In this document: positions 36,677 through 44,778 of the stretch, one piece after another
How positions within the stretch are numbered: the first letter of the stretch is position 1
How the letters are laid out: each line of letters opens with the position of its first letter
Assembly (NCBI GenBank): GCA_027694045.1
Contig: JAQEWB010000013.1
Location: 8,447-72,446, forward strand
Length of the DNA: 64,000 bases
Source of the DNA: Bacillaceae bacterium OF18-1A
GTDB taxonomy: Bacteria; Bacillota; Bacilli; Bacillales; Bacillaceae_G
Reading direction: 5' to 3'
Position numbers and translations under genes: made by a program
Notes under the pieces: generated by a model
The model's input: the letters and a program-made list of their open reading frames with translations, nothing else
Told to the model about the DNA's origin: nothing
Database searches by the model: none

Positions 36677-37675
36677 ATGAAAAAGATTATGAATGATGTA
36701 CAAAATATCGTTCAAGATATGATGCATGGCTTTTATTTTGAACATAGTGCCAAAGTAAATTACGACGAAACAAATAACATCATTTATGTAAAAGATATCG
36801 AAAAACTGAAGCAAAACGTCGCTATTATAAGCGGCGGTGGTAGCGGACACGAACCTGCTGATATTGGTTATGTAGGAAAAGGTATGCTTACAGCGGCAGT
36901 AAACGGCAGTATTTTCACTCCTCCTACAGTGGAACAAATTGTAGCAGCAACTCGCCTCATGCCGAAAGATAAAAGTATTTTATTCATCATAAAAAACTTT
37001 AAAGATGACGTAGCAAACTTTCTAGCAGCAGAACAAATCGTAAAAAACGAAGGAAGACAAATGAATCACATCATCGTAAATGACGACGTTTCAATTGAAG
37101 ATGATGCTTCTTTTAATAAAAGAAGACGCGGCGTAGCTGGTACTGTATTCGTTCAAAAAATAGTAGGTGCTGCCGCTCTTGAAGGACATTCTTTAGAAGA
37201 ACTTACAACGCTCGGTCGCTCCGTAATAGAAAACTTACACACATTAGGAGTCGCCCTTTCCCCTGCTAACGACCCGGTGAAAGGAAAAGCTTCATTCACA
37301 TTAAACGAAGATGAAGTCTTTTACGGCGTCGGCATTCACGGAGAAAAAGGATACCGCAAAGAAGCACTATCCTCTTCAGAAGTATTAGCGATTGAACTAA
37401 TGAACAAACTAAAAAGTATTTACCGCTGGAGAAAAGGTGACAACTTTGCAATCCTCATTAATGGATTAGGCGCGACACCATTAATGGAACAATACATTTT
37501 CGCAAACGACATTCGCCGTTTATGTGAATTGGAAGGGTTACATGTGAAGTTCGTAAAAGTCGGTACCCTACTAACTTCTTTAGATATGGAAGGTGTTTCG
37601 CTTAGTTTGCTTAAAGTAGAGGATTTGGATTGGGTGAAGTGGTTAAAAACGGATATTGACGCGGGTAGCTGGTAA
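36677..37675 (+). CDS. dhaQ: DhaK-like co-activator DhaQ
   Basis: This 332-residue protein has one DhaK-type domain and no DhaL part: IISGGGSGHEPADIGYVGKG, and YGVGIHGEKGYRKE with the dihydroxyacetone-binding His. The C-terminal end is short. It follows dhaS by 19 bases on the same strand. In L. lactis DhaQ binds dihydroxyacetone covalently and forms the active complex with DhaS. The same role is inferred here, with the fused kinase as target. The start ATG at 36677 is preferred over the GTG at 36665, which lies within the ribosome site AAAGGG. Confidence 0.82.
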   Translation: MKKIMNDVQNIVQDMMHGFYFEHSAKVNYDETNNIIYVKDIEKLKQNVAIISGGGSGHEPADIGYVGKGMLTAAVNGSIFTPPTVEQIVAATRLMPKDKSILFIIKNFKDDVANFLAAEQIVKNEGRQMNHIIVNDDVSIEDDASFNKRRRGVAGTVFVQKIVGAAALEGHSLEELTTLGRSVIENLHTLGVALSPANDPVKGKASFTLNEDEVFYGVGIHGEKGYRKEALSSSEVLAIELMNKLKSIYRWRKGDNFAILINGLGATPLMEQYIFANDIRRLCELEGLHVKFVKVGTLLTSLDMEGVSLSLLKVEDLDWVKWLKTDIDAGSW

Positions 37676-37724
37676 CAATAAATTAAAAAGGAAAGCGATA
37701 GAAGCCTTTAAAGGAGCTACATGT

Positions 37725-37826
37725 ATGGAACAGAATCAAAAAGGAATACTCGCTTTAACTGTTTTGTTTGTAGGATTAGTAATTTTTGTTAGCGGAATGG
37801 TTTGTCATTTATGGGGGTCTTTTTGA
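37725..37826 (+). CDS. 33-residue single-helix membrane peptide
   Basis: The gene reads MEQNQKGILALTVLFVGLVI and ends CHLWGSF. AAAGGAG lies 8 bases upstream. One membrane helix spans about residues 8-27. It is too short for most gene finders and its function is unknown. It follows dhaQ by 49 bases. Confidence 0.5.
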   Translation: MEQNQKGILALTVLFVGLVIFVSGMVCHLWGSF

Positions 37827-37950
37827 CTTCAAACAACAAAACATATAGTTGAATTTTATTTCTCAACAAACAAAACAATTTAACATGGTAAAATGATATG
37901 TGGATGGGAGTCCACTACATATTATTAAAATTAAGATGGTTTAAGTCGGA

Positions 37951-37982
37951 GAAAAGGCACCTTGGGGTGTCTTTTCTTTTTT
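37951..37982 (+). terminator. terminator
   Basis: GAAAAGGCACC pairs with GGTGTCTTTTC, followed by T-rich sequence. An additional hairpin (ATATGTGGA with TCCACtACATAT, 37898-37924) precedes it. Confidence 0.7.
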
Positions 37983-38042
37983 AGATAAGGAATAAAATTT
38001 TACAGAGATACCTATGAAAATAAATCAGCTAATTATAAAATA

Positions 38043-38064
38043 AAAACGCTCAAATGAGCGTTTT
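38043..38064. terminator. bidirectional terminator
   Basis: AAAACGCTCA pairs with TGAGCGTTTT. It ends the SHOCT-domain gene on the minus strand. Confidence 0.75.
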
Positions 38065-38066
38065 CC

Positions 38067-38528
38067 CTATATACCTAATAATTGTCTTTTCTTCGCTTGG
38101 AACTCTTCTTCAGTAATAATTCCTTGATCTAATAACTCTTTATACTTCAATATTTCATCAGCCCCACTTGTAGTTGCAGCAACCTGTGCTTGTCCCTTAT
38201 TTGACAATATTCCCTCTATGTATATTTTGATTTCTTCAGCCATTTTCTGCTCTTTTTTTGCAAACATAACTGTATTTTCATCTTTTGTAGCTGCAAATAC
38301 TCCGCCTTTACTTTCTTTACTCCCCATAAATATAAATTGGATATAGCCACTAGTAAATCCAGCCTGCTTCATTTGAACTCCAGTTAACGTATTAATATCA
38401 ATCGTTTTTTCACCATCTAAACCATGATTCATAAGGTTAACAAAACCTTTCCTTTTTATACGGATAAAGTTCCCATCAATAGTGATCGTAGACTTCCCAG
38501 CACTTTTAAATTCATATACTTGATTCAT
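38067..38528 (-). CDS. DUF4429/SHOCT-domain protein
   Basis: This 153-residue protein starts at MNQVYEFKSAGKSTITID with GGGGAGGA upstream. The N-terminal 110 residues form a PH-like domain (IRIKRKGFVN, GYIQFIFMGSKESKGG). The end (ILKYKELLDQGIITEEEFQAKKRQLLG) is a clear SHOCT motif, a short helical module found at the C-termini of many membrane-linked or regulatory proteins. Function is unknown. Confidence 0.85.
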   Translation of the reverse strand: MNQVYEFKSAGKSTITIDGNFIRIKRKGFVNLMNHGLDGEKTIDINTLTGVQMKQAGFTSGYIQFIFMGSKESKGGVFAATKDENTVMFAKKEQKMAEEIKIYIEGILSNKGQAQVAATTSGADEILKYKELLDQGIITEEEFQAKKRQLLGI

Positions 38529-38703
38529 TTTATAAATCCTCCCCAAAAGCATATAAGAACATAATATAATTATAGCTGTATTTCTATATTTTGTATTACA
38601 ATTTATGAGAAATTTATAATTCTAACAAAATATAAATTTAAAGAAACCTCCTTAGACATCTAAAGAGATTTTCACACTAACAACGTTATTAGGAGGAAGC
38701 ACT

Positions 38704-39021
38704 TTGAAGAGGGTCATTGTAACAGCAGGATTATTTACAACACTATTAACAGGATGTAAATCCGAAGAACCAGCCACAGAAAATTTTAAAGTAACAGAGG
38801 TAGCCCCTGACTATGTCTACGCTGAATGTATTGAACATAAGGGAAAACATAGCCTTGAATTTGATACATCAGATGAACGTTTTTGGGATAACAAAGATTA
38901 TAGTTATATAGCAAAAGGAGATGTATTTGAAATTGTTTCCTATGAAGGATCAGAAGAAATTATTTCACATCGTAAACTTGATGTAGAGGAATCTTTGAAA
39001 GTTCAAGGACTCATTGACTAA
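38704..39021 (+). CDS. small lipoprotein
   Basis: This 105-residue protein starts at a TTG with AGGAGGAA upstream. The signal peptide MKRVIVTAGLFTTLLTGC has lipobox LLTGC (Cys18). The mature domain (ECIEHKGKHSLEFDTSDERFW, SYIAKGDVFEIVSYEG) looks like a small beta-barrel. The family is not recognised. Confidence 0.65.
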   Translation: MKRVIVTAGLFTTLLTGCKSEEPATENFKVTEVAPDYVYAECIEHKGKHSLEFDTSDERFWDNKDYSYIAKGDVFEIVSYEGSEEIISHRKLDVEESLKVQGLID

Positions 39022-39033
39022 TTAACTTCAAAA

Positions 39034-39064
39034 GAGAAAGGCACCTAAAGGTGTCTTTTCTTTC
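39034..39064 (+). terminator. terminator of the lipoprotein gene
   Basis: GAAAGGCACC pairs with GGTGTCTTTTC. It is nearly the same sequence as the hairpin at 37951. Confidence 0.75.
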
Positions 39065-39142
39065 TAATAAAAAGCCCTCCACAAAGGACAGCTTTTAGAT
39101 TGATATATTCAACTCATCCAAATTAGTTATTTACGCAACACT

Positions 39143-39514
39143 TTATTCCTTCTCATCCCTCATACTGTAATACCCTAAATTAATAATTATTAAGAAATAC
39201 CCACCCATAATTCCAGCTGCAAATGTCCACATGTACTCACGGTGTTCAATTTCATACATAATAATCGCGCCGAGTATGGCGGCTGCGAACCGATTCATCA
39301 TCCCGAGCATCGGTGCTTTTTCTTTTTTTACAATACTATCTCCGAACTTTTCAATACGCCTTCCTAAAAGCCAGGCGCAGTACATACTAACTAAAAGGCC
39401 GATGCTTATCCCTATAAACTGGGCTGAAAAAGGTGTCACCACCCATCCCAATAACATCAAGCCTAGCAAACAATATATTTGTATGTTGAATGATCTTAAT
39501 GCCATACGAATCAT
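39143..39514 (-). CDS. AtpI-like (ATP synthase subunit I family) membrane protein
   Basis: This 123-residue protein has four hydrophobic helices (about 12-28, 32-50, 72-88 and 95-114). The pattern LLGWVVTPFSAQFIGISIGLLVSMYCAWLLGRRIEKFG resembles the ATP synthase I family found before atp operons, but no ATP synthase genes are near, so the assignment is by resemblance only. Confidence 0.55.
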   Translation of the reverse strand: MIRMALRSFNIQIYCLLGLMLLGWVVTPFSAQFIGISIGLLVSMYCAWLLGRRIEKFGDSIVKKEKAPMLGMMNRFAAAILGAIIMYEIEHREYMWTFAAGIMGGYFLIIINLGYYSMRDEKE

Positions 39515-39639
39515 GTTATGCTCCTTACCTTTCTCTTGAATTCCATCTTTCAGGCTTCAAGCTTTCCGATATATCTTTTTTAAAATGAGGGAATTTGATT
39601 TTGCTAACCATTAAATTCTTACAGATTTTGCGATATGGG

Positions 39640-40029
39640 AAAGCCTATGTAGGACTTTAGGCATGGGATGAAAGTATCGCTTTTGCGTAGCAAAACATGG
39701 TATACTTCATTCATAGTCATGCAAAAGACTCTAAAACAACTGTTCTCTGAAAATAGAATACATATCAGGTTGGAGTAGCAAATTCTTCTACTCCGTAAAA
39801 TGTATTAAGTCGTCAAGAACAAGACGTTAAAACATTTGAGAACCAACAATCTGTACGGTATGGTCACAGTACCGTAGCCCACGAACCTATATGGTCTGTT
39901 GTAGGAGTGGTGATGGCACACCGCAATCTTGCACGTCAGCGATACCAGAAATGGACTTCGCCTTTGGTAGCAAGAATCCCAATGACGTTAGTCAGCTTGC
40001 CCCTTTAGGGGTGGGAGTGTCAAAAGACT
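39640..40029 (+). mobile_element. non-autonomous IS200/IS605-type element (no transposase)
   Basis: The left part has a hairpin TTTTGC-GTA-GCAAAA (39681-39695) inside a longer imperfect stem (ATGAAAGTAT and ATACTTCAT), like the subterminal hairpins of IS200/IS605 ends. The right part ends with CCCC-TTTA-GGGG (40000-40011) followed by GTGGGAGTGTCAA, close to the usual right end of B. cereus IS605-type elements. CAAAAGACT occurs at 39722-39730 and again at 40021-40029. No tnpA or tnpB frame is present. The exact left boundary is uncertain. Confidence 0.6.
39768..40020 (+). ncRNA. omega-RNA/HEARO-like RNA of an IS605-type element
   Basis: The segment is rich in paired stems: GGAGTAG/CTACTCC (39772-39794), TACGGTA/TACCGTA (39854-39876) and the terminal CCCC/GGGG. 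It contains words I associate with IS605-linked RNAs, such as GTAGCCCACGAACC and AGCAAGAATCCC. In intact elements this RNA guides TnpB and ends at the right end of the element, as here. Without tnpB it could only act in trans, or be dead. Confidence 0.55.
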
Positions 40030-40237
40030 AGTTATGTATGTCATTATCCCTTACACTTATAATAGACAATGTATATACTTCATTACATGTATCATTCCGA
40101 ATAATCGAACTTAAGTATTAATAAAATTCCATATAGACCCATTATTGGTTGAAATGTTATAATTAACTTACCCTACATAGTTACTCAAGTCAGACTGAGA
40201 AACTAACGTCTTATTAAGCAATGCGCATAACTCAAAT

Positions 40238-40267
40238 AAAAAAGGCACTGTATCAGTGCCTTTTTTA
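40238..40267. terminator. bidirectional terminator
   Basis: AAAAAAGGCACTG pairs with CAGTGCCTTTTTT around a 3-base loop. Confidence 0.8.
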
Positions 40268-40390
40268 TTTATGTCTTATAATAGAAGCCAACTCGCTCAT
40301 ATTATAGCTTTGCATACCGTATTTCTCTTTCAAATGCGCGTAATGGATGAATATTTCCGAAAGAAATTGCAAGTTCTCTTCTACATTCAC
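40265..40390 (-). pseudogene. possible gene fragment
   Basis: On the minus strand the frame reads NVEENLQFLSEIFIHYAHLK and ends ELASIIRHK-stop, directly before the terminator. The composition looks like real helical protein, but there is no ribosome site before the GTG and a stop lies a few codons upstream. It is likely a C-terminal scrap; the family is not known. Confidence 0.3.
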
Positions 40391-40539
40391 CCCAAAATTA
40401 TAGATTCTTTAAACTGTCCACACTTAAATCAATTTTCTTTTCACAAAAAATATGTATATTTTTCCCTTTTTCAGTGAATATAGATTATACACCCCAAAAT
40501 TACCATTAATCATCTGATAACCAGACATATGATGTCCGG

Positions 40540-41748
40540 ATGATATTTACAACAAGAAAGGCGGTTATCTTTATCACGTATAAAAAATTATATATTTGCT
40601 GTATTGTATTTTGTTTTGTTCTTAGTGGCTGCAAAGACAGAAAAGAAATAGAAGAACGAGCCTTTGTAATCGGGGCTGCCTTCGATCTTCCAGAGGCTAC
40701 TGATTACAGTAAATCAAATCACCATAATATGATATTAGGTACATATCAAGTTATGTTGCCGAATTCAAACACTTCCCAAGGCTCAGGAAGTAATCTACAA
40801 AAATATAGTAATATTAGCACTCAAAGTAATGGTATTTTCGTACAAATTAGGCAGATTGCTCAAAGCATCAGCCGCCCTTTGTATTTCCCCCATATTAAAA
40901 CAATAATCATTTCCAAAAAGTTGGCGCAGAAGCCCCATGTTTTAAACCAAATATTAGATGTATTCTATCGTGATAATGAAATGCGAAGGAATGTTCATCT
41001 TTATATTTCAAATGGAAAAGCAAAAAAGATGCTTGAATTAAAAACGGATGGCCCTGAAGATCTTCCCGCTGAGTATATTAGCTTACTATCGAACCATCCA
41101 GATAAAAATGCTCAAATGTTAGAATCCGTGCGTATCGGCCAAGTTCAAGGCCTCCTCCTTTCCAACACAAGCTTCGCTTTACCTTTATTAAAACCTGCGA
41201 ATACAGGAGGAAAATTAGAAGGTGCTGCTTTATTTAGAGGCACTGATTTCAAAATGATCGGAACGCTATCAGGCGTACAAACACAAGGACTTAATTACCT
41301 TACTGGAAAAAAGAGTACAGGCATTATTCATATTTCTCATAAGGATGGGGCATTCACATATGATATTGGAGATGTGAATAGGAACATTCAAATTTCTTTA
41401 CGTAATCCTTATAAACCTAAATACGATATTGATATTGATGTAAATGGCGTACTAGCAGATGTATACTGGAAAGATATAAAAAACACTTGGACTCTTCAAA
41501 AGATAACAGACCGCATTGAAAAAGAAATTAAAAAAAACACGATGGACACGCTAAACACATTGCAACATGAGTATACAGTAGATGTTATCAACTTTGGTGA
41601 ACATTACGAAAGAGCTAACTATAGAAAATGGACAGAAATAAAAAAAGATTGGGAACAAGGAGAATCTTACTTTTCCAAAGCTGACGTTGTCGTTCGTATT
41701 CACGTTAACATCGAACATTCAGGAGCTGTACAGAAAAATAGTATTTAA
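40540..41748 (+). CDS. orphan Ger(x)C-family spore germination lipoprotein
   Basis: This 402-residue protein has a lipoprotein signal (IVFCFVLSGC) and the family opening KDRKEIEERAFVIGAAFD. The VQIRQIAQSISRPLYFPHIKTIIISKKLAQ region and the C-terminal EKEIKKNTMDTLNTLQHEY match the C subunits of Ger nutrient receptors, which sit on the inner spore membrane. No gerA- or gerB-type gene is nearby. The ATG at 40540 has no ribosome site, while AAGGCGG lies 8 bases before an ATC at 40573, so the true start may have been lost or be unusual. Confidence 0.8.
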   Translation: MIFTTRKAVIFITYKKLYICCIVFCFVLSGCKDRKEIEERAFVIGAAFDLPEATDYSKSNHHNMILGTYQVMLPNSNTSQGSGSNLQKYSNISTQSNGIFVQIRQIAQSISRPLYFPHIKTIIISKKLAQKPHVLNQILDVFYRDNEMRRNVHLYISNGKAKKMLELKTDGPEDLPAEYISLLSNHPDKNAQMLESVRIGQVQGLLLSNTSFALPLLKPANTGGKLEGAALFRGTDFKMIGTLSGVQTQGLNYLTGKKSTGIIHISHKDGAFTYDIGDVNRNIQISLRNPYKPKYDIDIDVNGVLADVYWKDIKNTWTLQKITDRIEKEIKKNTMDTLNTLQHEYTVDVINFGEHYERANYRKWTEIKKDWEQGESYFSKADVVVRIHVNIEHSGAVQKNSI

Positions 41749-41819
41749 CGTCAAGCTTAATCATCAATCAAAAGTCACATAAATTGATAGAATTTTAGGT
41801 TGTAACATTGTCATCATTC

Positions 41820-41837
41820 AACTGGTTTTAACCAGTT
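41820..41837. repeat. short perfect palindrome
   Basis: AACTGGTT and AACCAGTT are separated by two bases. It lies about 70 bases after the Ger(x)C gene and could be a weak terminator or a binding site. Confidence 0.35.
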
Positions 41838-41888
41838 AAATATTATATTATCCAAGTAATTTTTTAACTAAAAAACACTTTATTTATT

Positions 41889-41916
41889 AAAAAAAGTACT
41901 CACATGAGTACTTTTC
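41889..41916. terminator. terminator
   Basis: AAAAGTACTCA pairs with TGAGTACTTTT. It ends the minus-strand coiled-coil gene. Confidence 0.75.
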
Positions 41917-41919
41917 CCT

Positions 41920-42159
41920 CTATGAATTTCTTTGAGTCGATGCTCTCCAATCACGAAAAGATGTCGGGCGTCCAGAATGAGCTCGTTGCTTTGTAACAGC
42001 TGGTTTTTCTTCAATAGGTGCTGGTTTCTCTTCAAGTATATTTAATTTTTCTTCCAGAATAGTCAAAGCTGTTTGTACTTTCTCCAACTGTTCTCGCAAA
42101 ACTTGCTGTTCAATCTTCAAATCTGTAAGTAAGCGCAAAATAATCTCGGAATTCGCCAT
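41920..42159 (-). CDS. small coiled-coil protein
   Basis: This 79-residue protein starts at MANSEIILRLLTDLKIEQQV with GGGAGGTGG upstream; the longer open frame upstream has no support. A coiled coil spans about residues 5-45 (LREQLEKVQTALTILEEKLNILEEK), followed by a Pro-rich linker and a basic tail (HSGRPTSFRDWRASTQRNS). Function is unknown. Confidence 0.65.
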   Translation of the reverse strand: MANSEIILRLLTDLKIEQQVLREQLEKVQTALTILEEKLNILEEKPAPIEEKPAVTKQRAHSGRPTSFRDWRASTQRNS

Positions 42160-42362
42160 ACAGATCCCACCTCCCAAAATTTGCACAGAATAAAATACAA
42201 TATGTAAATGACTTACTACCCGTGACAAAAAACAATACAGCCCATTCTCACGAAATGCCAAGCACTTTTATTTTTAAAAAGGACTGACTCCATTCATCCG
42301 TAAAAAACATAAAGTAAACTAAACCCATCGAGACATGGGCTTTATGGAAGGAGGAGTTAAAT

Positions 42363-42488
42363 ATGGGCTATGGCGGTAGTTGTGGTGGAGGCTGCGGTTT
42401 TGGCAGCGGATTCGCTTTACTTGTTGTACTCTTTATCTTATTAATCATCGTTGGCGCTAGCTGTTGGGGCGGCGGAATCAGTTGCTAA
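42363..42488 (+). CDS. YjcZ-family sporulation peptide
   Basis: The 41-codon gene reads [20 protein letters not shown], then a hydrophobic helix, and ends CWGGGISC. Gly/Cys-rich ends with a central membrane helix are the hallmark of the YjcZ family of Bacillus spore-associated peptides. AGGAGG precedes the ATG, and a terminator (GGCACTC/GAGTGTC, 42494-42511) follows. Confidence 0.85.
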   Translation: MGYGGSCGGGCGFGSGFALLVVLFILLIIVGASCWGGGISC

Positions 42489-42492
42489 TGAA

Positions 42493-42519
42493 GGGCACTC
42501 TTGGGAGTGTCTTTTTTTT
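42493..42519 (+). terminator. terminator of the YjcZ-type gene
   Basis: GGCACTC pairs with GAGTGTC, followed by an eight-T run. Confidence 0.8.
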
Positions 42520-42632
42520 ATTTTTTTTTGATATACATAGTGCCTCATATCAGTAATGTACCCACGCTAAAAACTACTGTCACGAGAAATATTTACTGTG
42601 ATTTTCGCTCCCGAAGATCACACATTTTAAAA

Positions 42633-42691
42633 TTGACATAGCATTTCATTCACCATATACTGTTAACAACAGTATACTGTCATTAACAGTA
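42633..42691 (+). promoter_or_regulatory. padR operon promoter with overlapping palindromes
   Basis: TTGACA (42633-42638) and TATACT (42656-42661) are 17 bases apart. The -10 is part of a perfect palindrome, TATACTGTT and AACAGTATA around AAC (42656-42676). It overlaps a second one, TACTGT and ACAGTA (42675-42691). This is the usual PadR operator style and points to strong self-repression. Confidence 0.8.
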
Positions 42692-42718
42692 CATTAATCT
42701 ACTCTAGGAGGTCTATTT

Positions 42719-43060
42719 ATGAAACATACAGGGAGACATACAGGTGCATTTCTTTTGTTATTTCTAGCCGAGGGGGATAACTACGGTGGGCAATTATTGC
42801 AAAAGTGCGAAGAAGAGCTTCCCGTGAATCCAATCGATAGTGCCATTCTATATCGTACGCTAAAAAAATTAGAAAACGAAGGTGCGATTGAATCTTATGT
42901 AAGTACAGTCCATCAAGATAAACCGAGAAAGATGTACAAAATTACCTCTGCCGGAAAGGAACAACTGGCAAATTTTCAAATAGATATTGAAGAAAAAATG
43001 AAAAACTTATCCTTTTTCTTAAATAAATATACAAACTTAAAGGAATCGAATCATGATTAA
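42719..43060 (+). CDS. PadR-family transcriptional regulator
   Basis: This 113-residue protein has the PadR winged helix: GAFLLLFLAEGDNYGGQLLQKCEEELPVNPIDSAILYRTLKKLENEGAIES, then the wing RKMYKITSAGKEQL and a C-terminal dimer helix. AGGAGG precedes the ATG. Its last bases overlap the next gene by eight, and the three genes form an operon. It probably represses the operon through the palindromes in its own promoter; its signal is unknown. Confidence 0.9.
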   Translation: MKHTGRHTGAFLLLFLAEGDNYGGQLLQKCEEELPVNPIDSAILYRTLKKLENEGAIESYVSTVHQDKPRKMYKITSAGKEQLANFQIDIEEKMKNLSFFLNKYTNLKESNHD

Positions 43061-43535
43061 TGGTATGATCCTTTACACTTTAGCCGCTATTCTTACGGGC
43101 ATTTCTTTTATGAAAGATCGTAAAAAAACGAAAGCCGCTCTGCTTACGTCATGGAAAATGTTTCGAAATCTTCTACCTGCCATGCTCTCTATTATGCTTT
43201 TCGTTGGACTATCACTTTCTATATTAACGCCGTCTTTCATCTCTTCCATCATTGGAGAACAATCTGGATTGTTAGGTATTGTTTATTCCGCGATCCTCGG
43301 CTCTGCGGCACTCATTCCAAGCTTTGTCGTGTTTCCTCTTGGAAATACATTAGTACAACACGGTGCAGGCCTCCCTCAAGTTGCAGCACTTATGTCTACA
43401 CTCATGTCAGTAGGAATTACAACATTGCCGATGGAACAAAAAATATTCGGACGAAGCTTTGCTTACGCACGTAATGCATCAGCATTACTCATGTCTCTCT
43501 TATTCTCCTATATCATTTGGGTGGTGATGGTATGA
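43053..43535 (+). CDS. half-size permease, DUF318/nucleoside-gate-like (first half)
   Basis: This 160-residue membrane protein has about five helices. The segment LLGIVYSAILGSAALIPSFVVFPLGNTLVQHGAGLPQVAALMSTLMSVG carries the Gly/Pro-rich gate typical of ArsP/DUF318-like permeases. It covers one half of the usual permease length, and the next gene gives a similar half (ILFSLLLGGIAAGPLYVAFP). The start is coupled to padR. The substrate is unknown. Confidence 0.7.
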   Translation: MINGMILYTLAAILTGISFMKDRKKTKAALLTSWKMFRNLLPAMLSIMLFVGLSLSILTPSFISSIIGEQSGLLGIVYSAILGSAALIPSFVVFPLGNTLVQHGAGLPQVAALMSTLMSVGITTLPMEQKIFGRSFAYARNASALLMSLLFSYIIWVVMV

Positions 43536-44059
43536 ACGAACTAAAAAAATATCGCTTCTTTTTCCTTTTACTACTGGGGCTCTTTATATTAACTTTTATA
43601 GATCAATCTTTAGGATGGAGCGCACTACGATTAACAGGGAATAGTATTCTAGATATGCTGGTTCTCCTTCCTCCTGTTCTCGTATTTGTAGGCCTACTTG
43701 ATCAATGGGTGAAGAAAGAAACGTTAATGAAATATATGGGCGAAAAAGCAGGCATATATGGCATCTTATTCTCTCTCTTATTAGGAGGCATTGCAGCCGG
43801 TCCCCTCTACGTCGCTTTTCCAATCGCCGCACTACTATTAAAAAAAGGCGCAAGCATTCGGTACATCGTATTTTTCTTAGGCGTTTGGACAACTGCCAAA
43901 TTGCCAATTATGGTGTATGAATTTTCTTCATTTGGAGCTACTTTTACACTCATTCACATTTGTTTCGGTCTTGTATTCTTTTATATTATGGGGATTATTT
44001 TTGAGAGGTTTTATGATCAGGGAGAATTACTTCGGTATGATGTTACAGAAAAAATGTAA
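43532..44059 (+). CDS. half-size permease, DUF318/nucleoside-gate-like (second half)
   Basis: This 175-residue protein starts at MNELKKYRFFFLLLLGLFIL; its ATG overlaps the stop of the previous gene (ATGA). It has about five helices with GIYGILFSLLLGGIAAGPLYVAFPIAALLLKKGA, which aligns in pattern with the first half. The two proteins probably form one heterodimeric transporter under PadR. The C-terminal tail is charged (DQGELLRYDVTEKM). Confidence 0.7.
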   Translation: MNELKKYRFFFLLLLGLFILTFIDQSLGWSALRLTGNSILDMLVLLPPVLVFVGLLDQWVKKETLMKYMGEKAGIYGILFSLLLGGIAAGPLYVAFPIAALLLKKGASIRYIVFFLGVWTTAKLPIMVYEFSSFGATFTLIHICFGLVFFYIMGIIFERFYDQGELLRYDVTEKM

Positions 44060-44087
44060 GATTTCTAAAAAAATCTTACATTTTTTT
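44053..44087 (+). terminator. terminator of the padR operon
   Basis: AATGTAAGATTT pairs with AAATCTTACATT and is followed by a T-run. The stop codon of the permease lies inside the stem. Confidence 0.85.
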
Positions 44088-44153
44088 AATTATTATGTTG
44101 TATTTCCAAATATTCGAATGTAATTACATATTATTGGGAAAAGGGAGAAAATC

Positions 44154-44720
44154 ATGAAAAAATTATTAGTTTCAGCAACCGCTTTCACACTTTTAACAGT
44201 AGGGTACAGCTCATCTGCATTTGCAGCAAAAAATCCAAACGACAAAAATTGTGGGCACTTCAAAAACAAGCAAGAAGTTATGGAGTTCTGGCACAGCAAT
44301 GGATATAGCGCAACTAACGATCCTCACGACCTAGATCGTGACAACGACGGCCTACCTTGTGAAGTAAAAAAAGGGGATTACGATCAATTTTTAGCTAGCA
44401 AACAATCTACTAAAACAGATGAAAACAAACCACAAGAACAAACTAAGCAAGAAAATACGAAGCAAGAGCCTGCTAAACAAGAAAACACGAAACAGGAACC
44501 TGCTAAACAAGAAAACAAAAAACAAGAACAAACTAAAACTCAAACAACTGTAAAAGAAACAAAAAAAGATACGAATACAGCTGTTAAAAAAGAAAATAAA
44601 AAACAAGGTGAAAAATTGCCAAACACAGCATCAAACGGTGTTACAATGATGTTAGCAAGCTTAGGCTTAGCTGCAGCTGGTTCTGTATTAATGTTCCGTC
44701 GTAAAAAAACAAACGCATAA
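44154..44720 (+). CDS. basI: excalibur-domain cell-wall protein with LPNTA sorting signal
   Basis: This 188-residue protein has a signal peptide ending SSAFAA, then the excalibur calcium-binding motif DLDRDNDGLPCE (about 60-71) with CGHFKNKQEVMEFWHSNGYS before it. A Lys/Gln/Glu linker follows with repeats of QENTKQEPAK. The sorting signal is LPNTA, a hydrophobic helix and RRKKTNA. LPNTA is the motif cut by B. anthracis SrtC, whose substrate BasI is encoded beside it. The same pairing here supports the name, though direct homology to BasI was judged only by layout. Confidence 0.78.
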   Translation: MKKLLVSATAFTLLTVGYSSSAFAAKNPNDKNCGHFKNKQEVMEFWHSNGYSATNDPHDLDRDNDGLPCEVKKGDYDQFLASKQSTKTDENKPQEQTKQENTKQEPAKQENTKQEPAKQENKKQEQTKTQTTVKETKKDTNTAVKKENKKQGEKLPNTASNGVTMMLASLGLAAAGSVLMFRRKKTNA

Positions 44721-44731
44721 ATATAAATTCC

Positions 44732-44763
44732 TTAAAACGGCAGGCTTTCCCCTGCCGTTTTAA
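44732..44763 (+). terminator. terminator between basI-like and sortase genes
   Basis: TTAAAACGGCAGG pairs with CCTGCCGTTTTAA. The sortase start is only 16 bases later, so some read-through is likely. Confidence 0.8.
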
Positions 44764-44778
44764 AATGGAGCGATATAG

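Noticed and set aside
40256-40477. 73-codon plus-strand frame
   Set aside because: It begins inside a terminator stem and the opposite strand gives a more protein-like reading.
41820-41837. Perfect palindrome as a sure operator
   Set aside because: No gene start lies close enough and a terminator role cannot be excluded, so it is listed only as a repeat.
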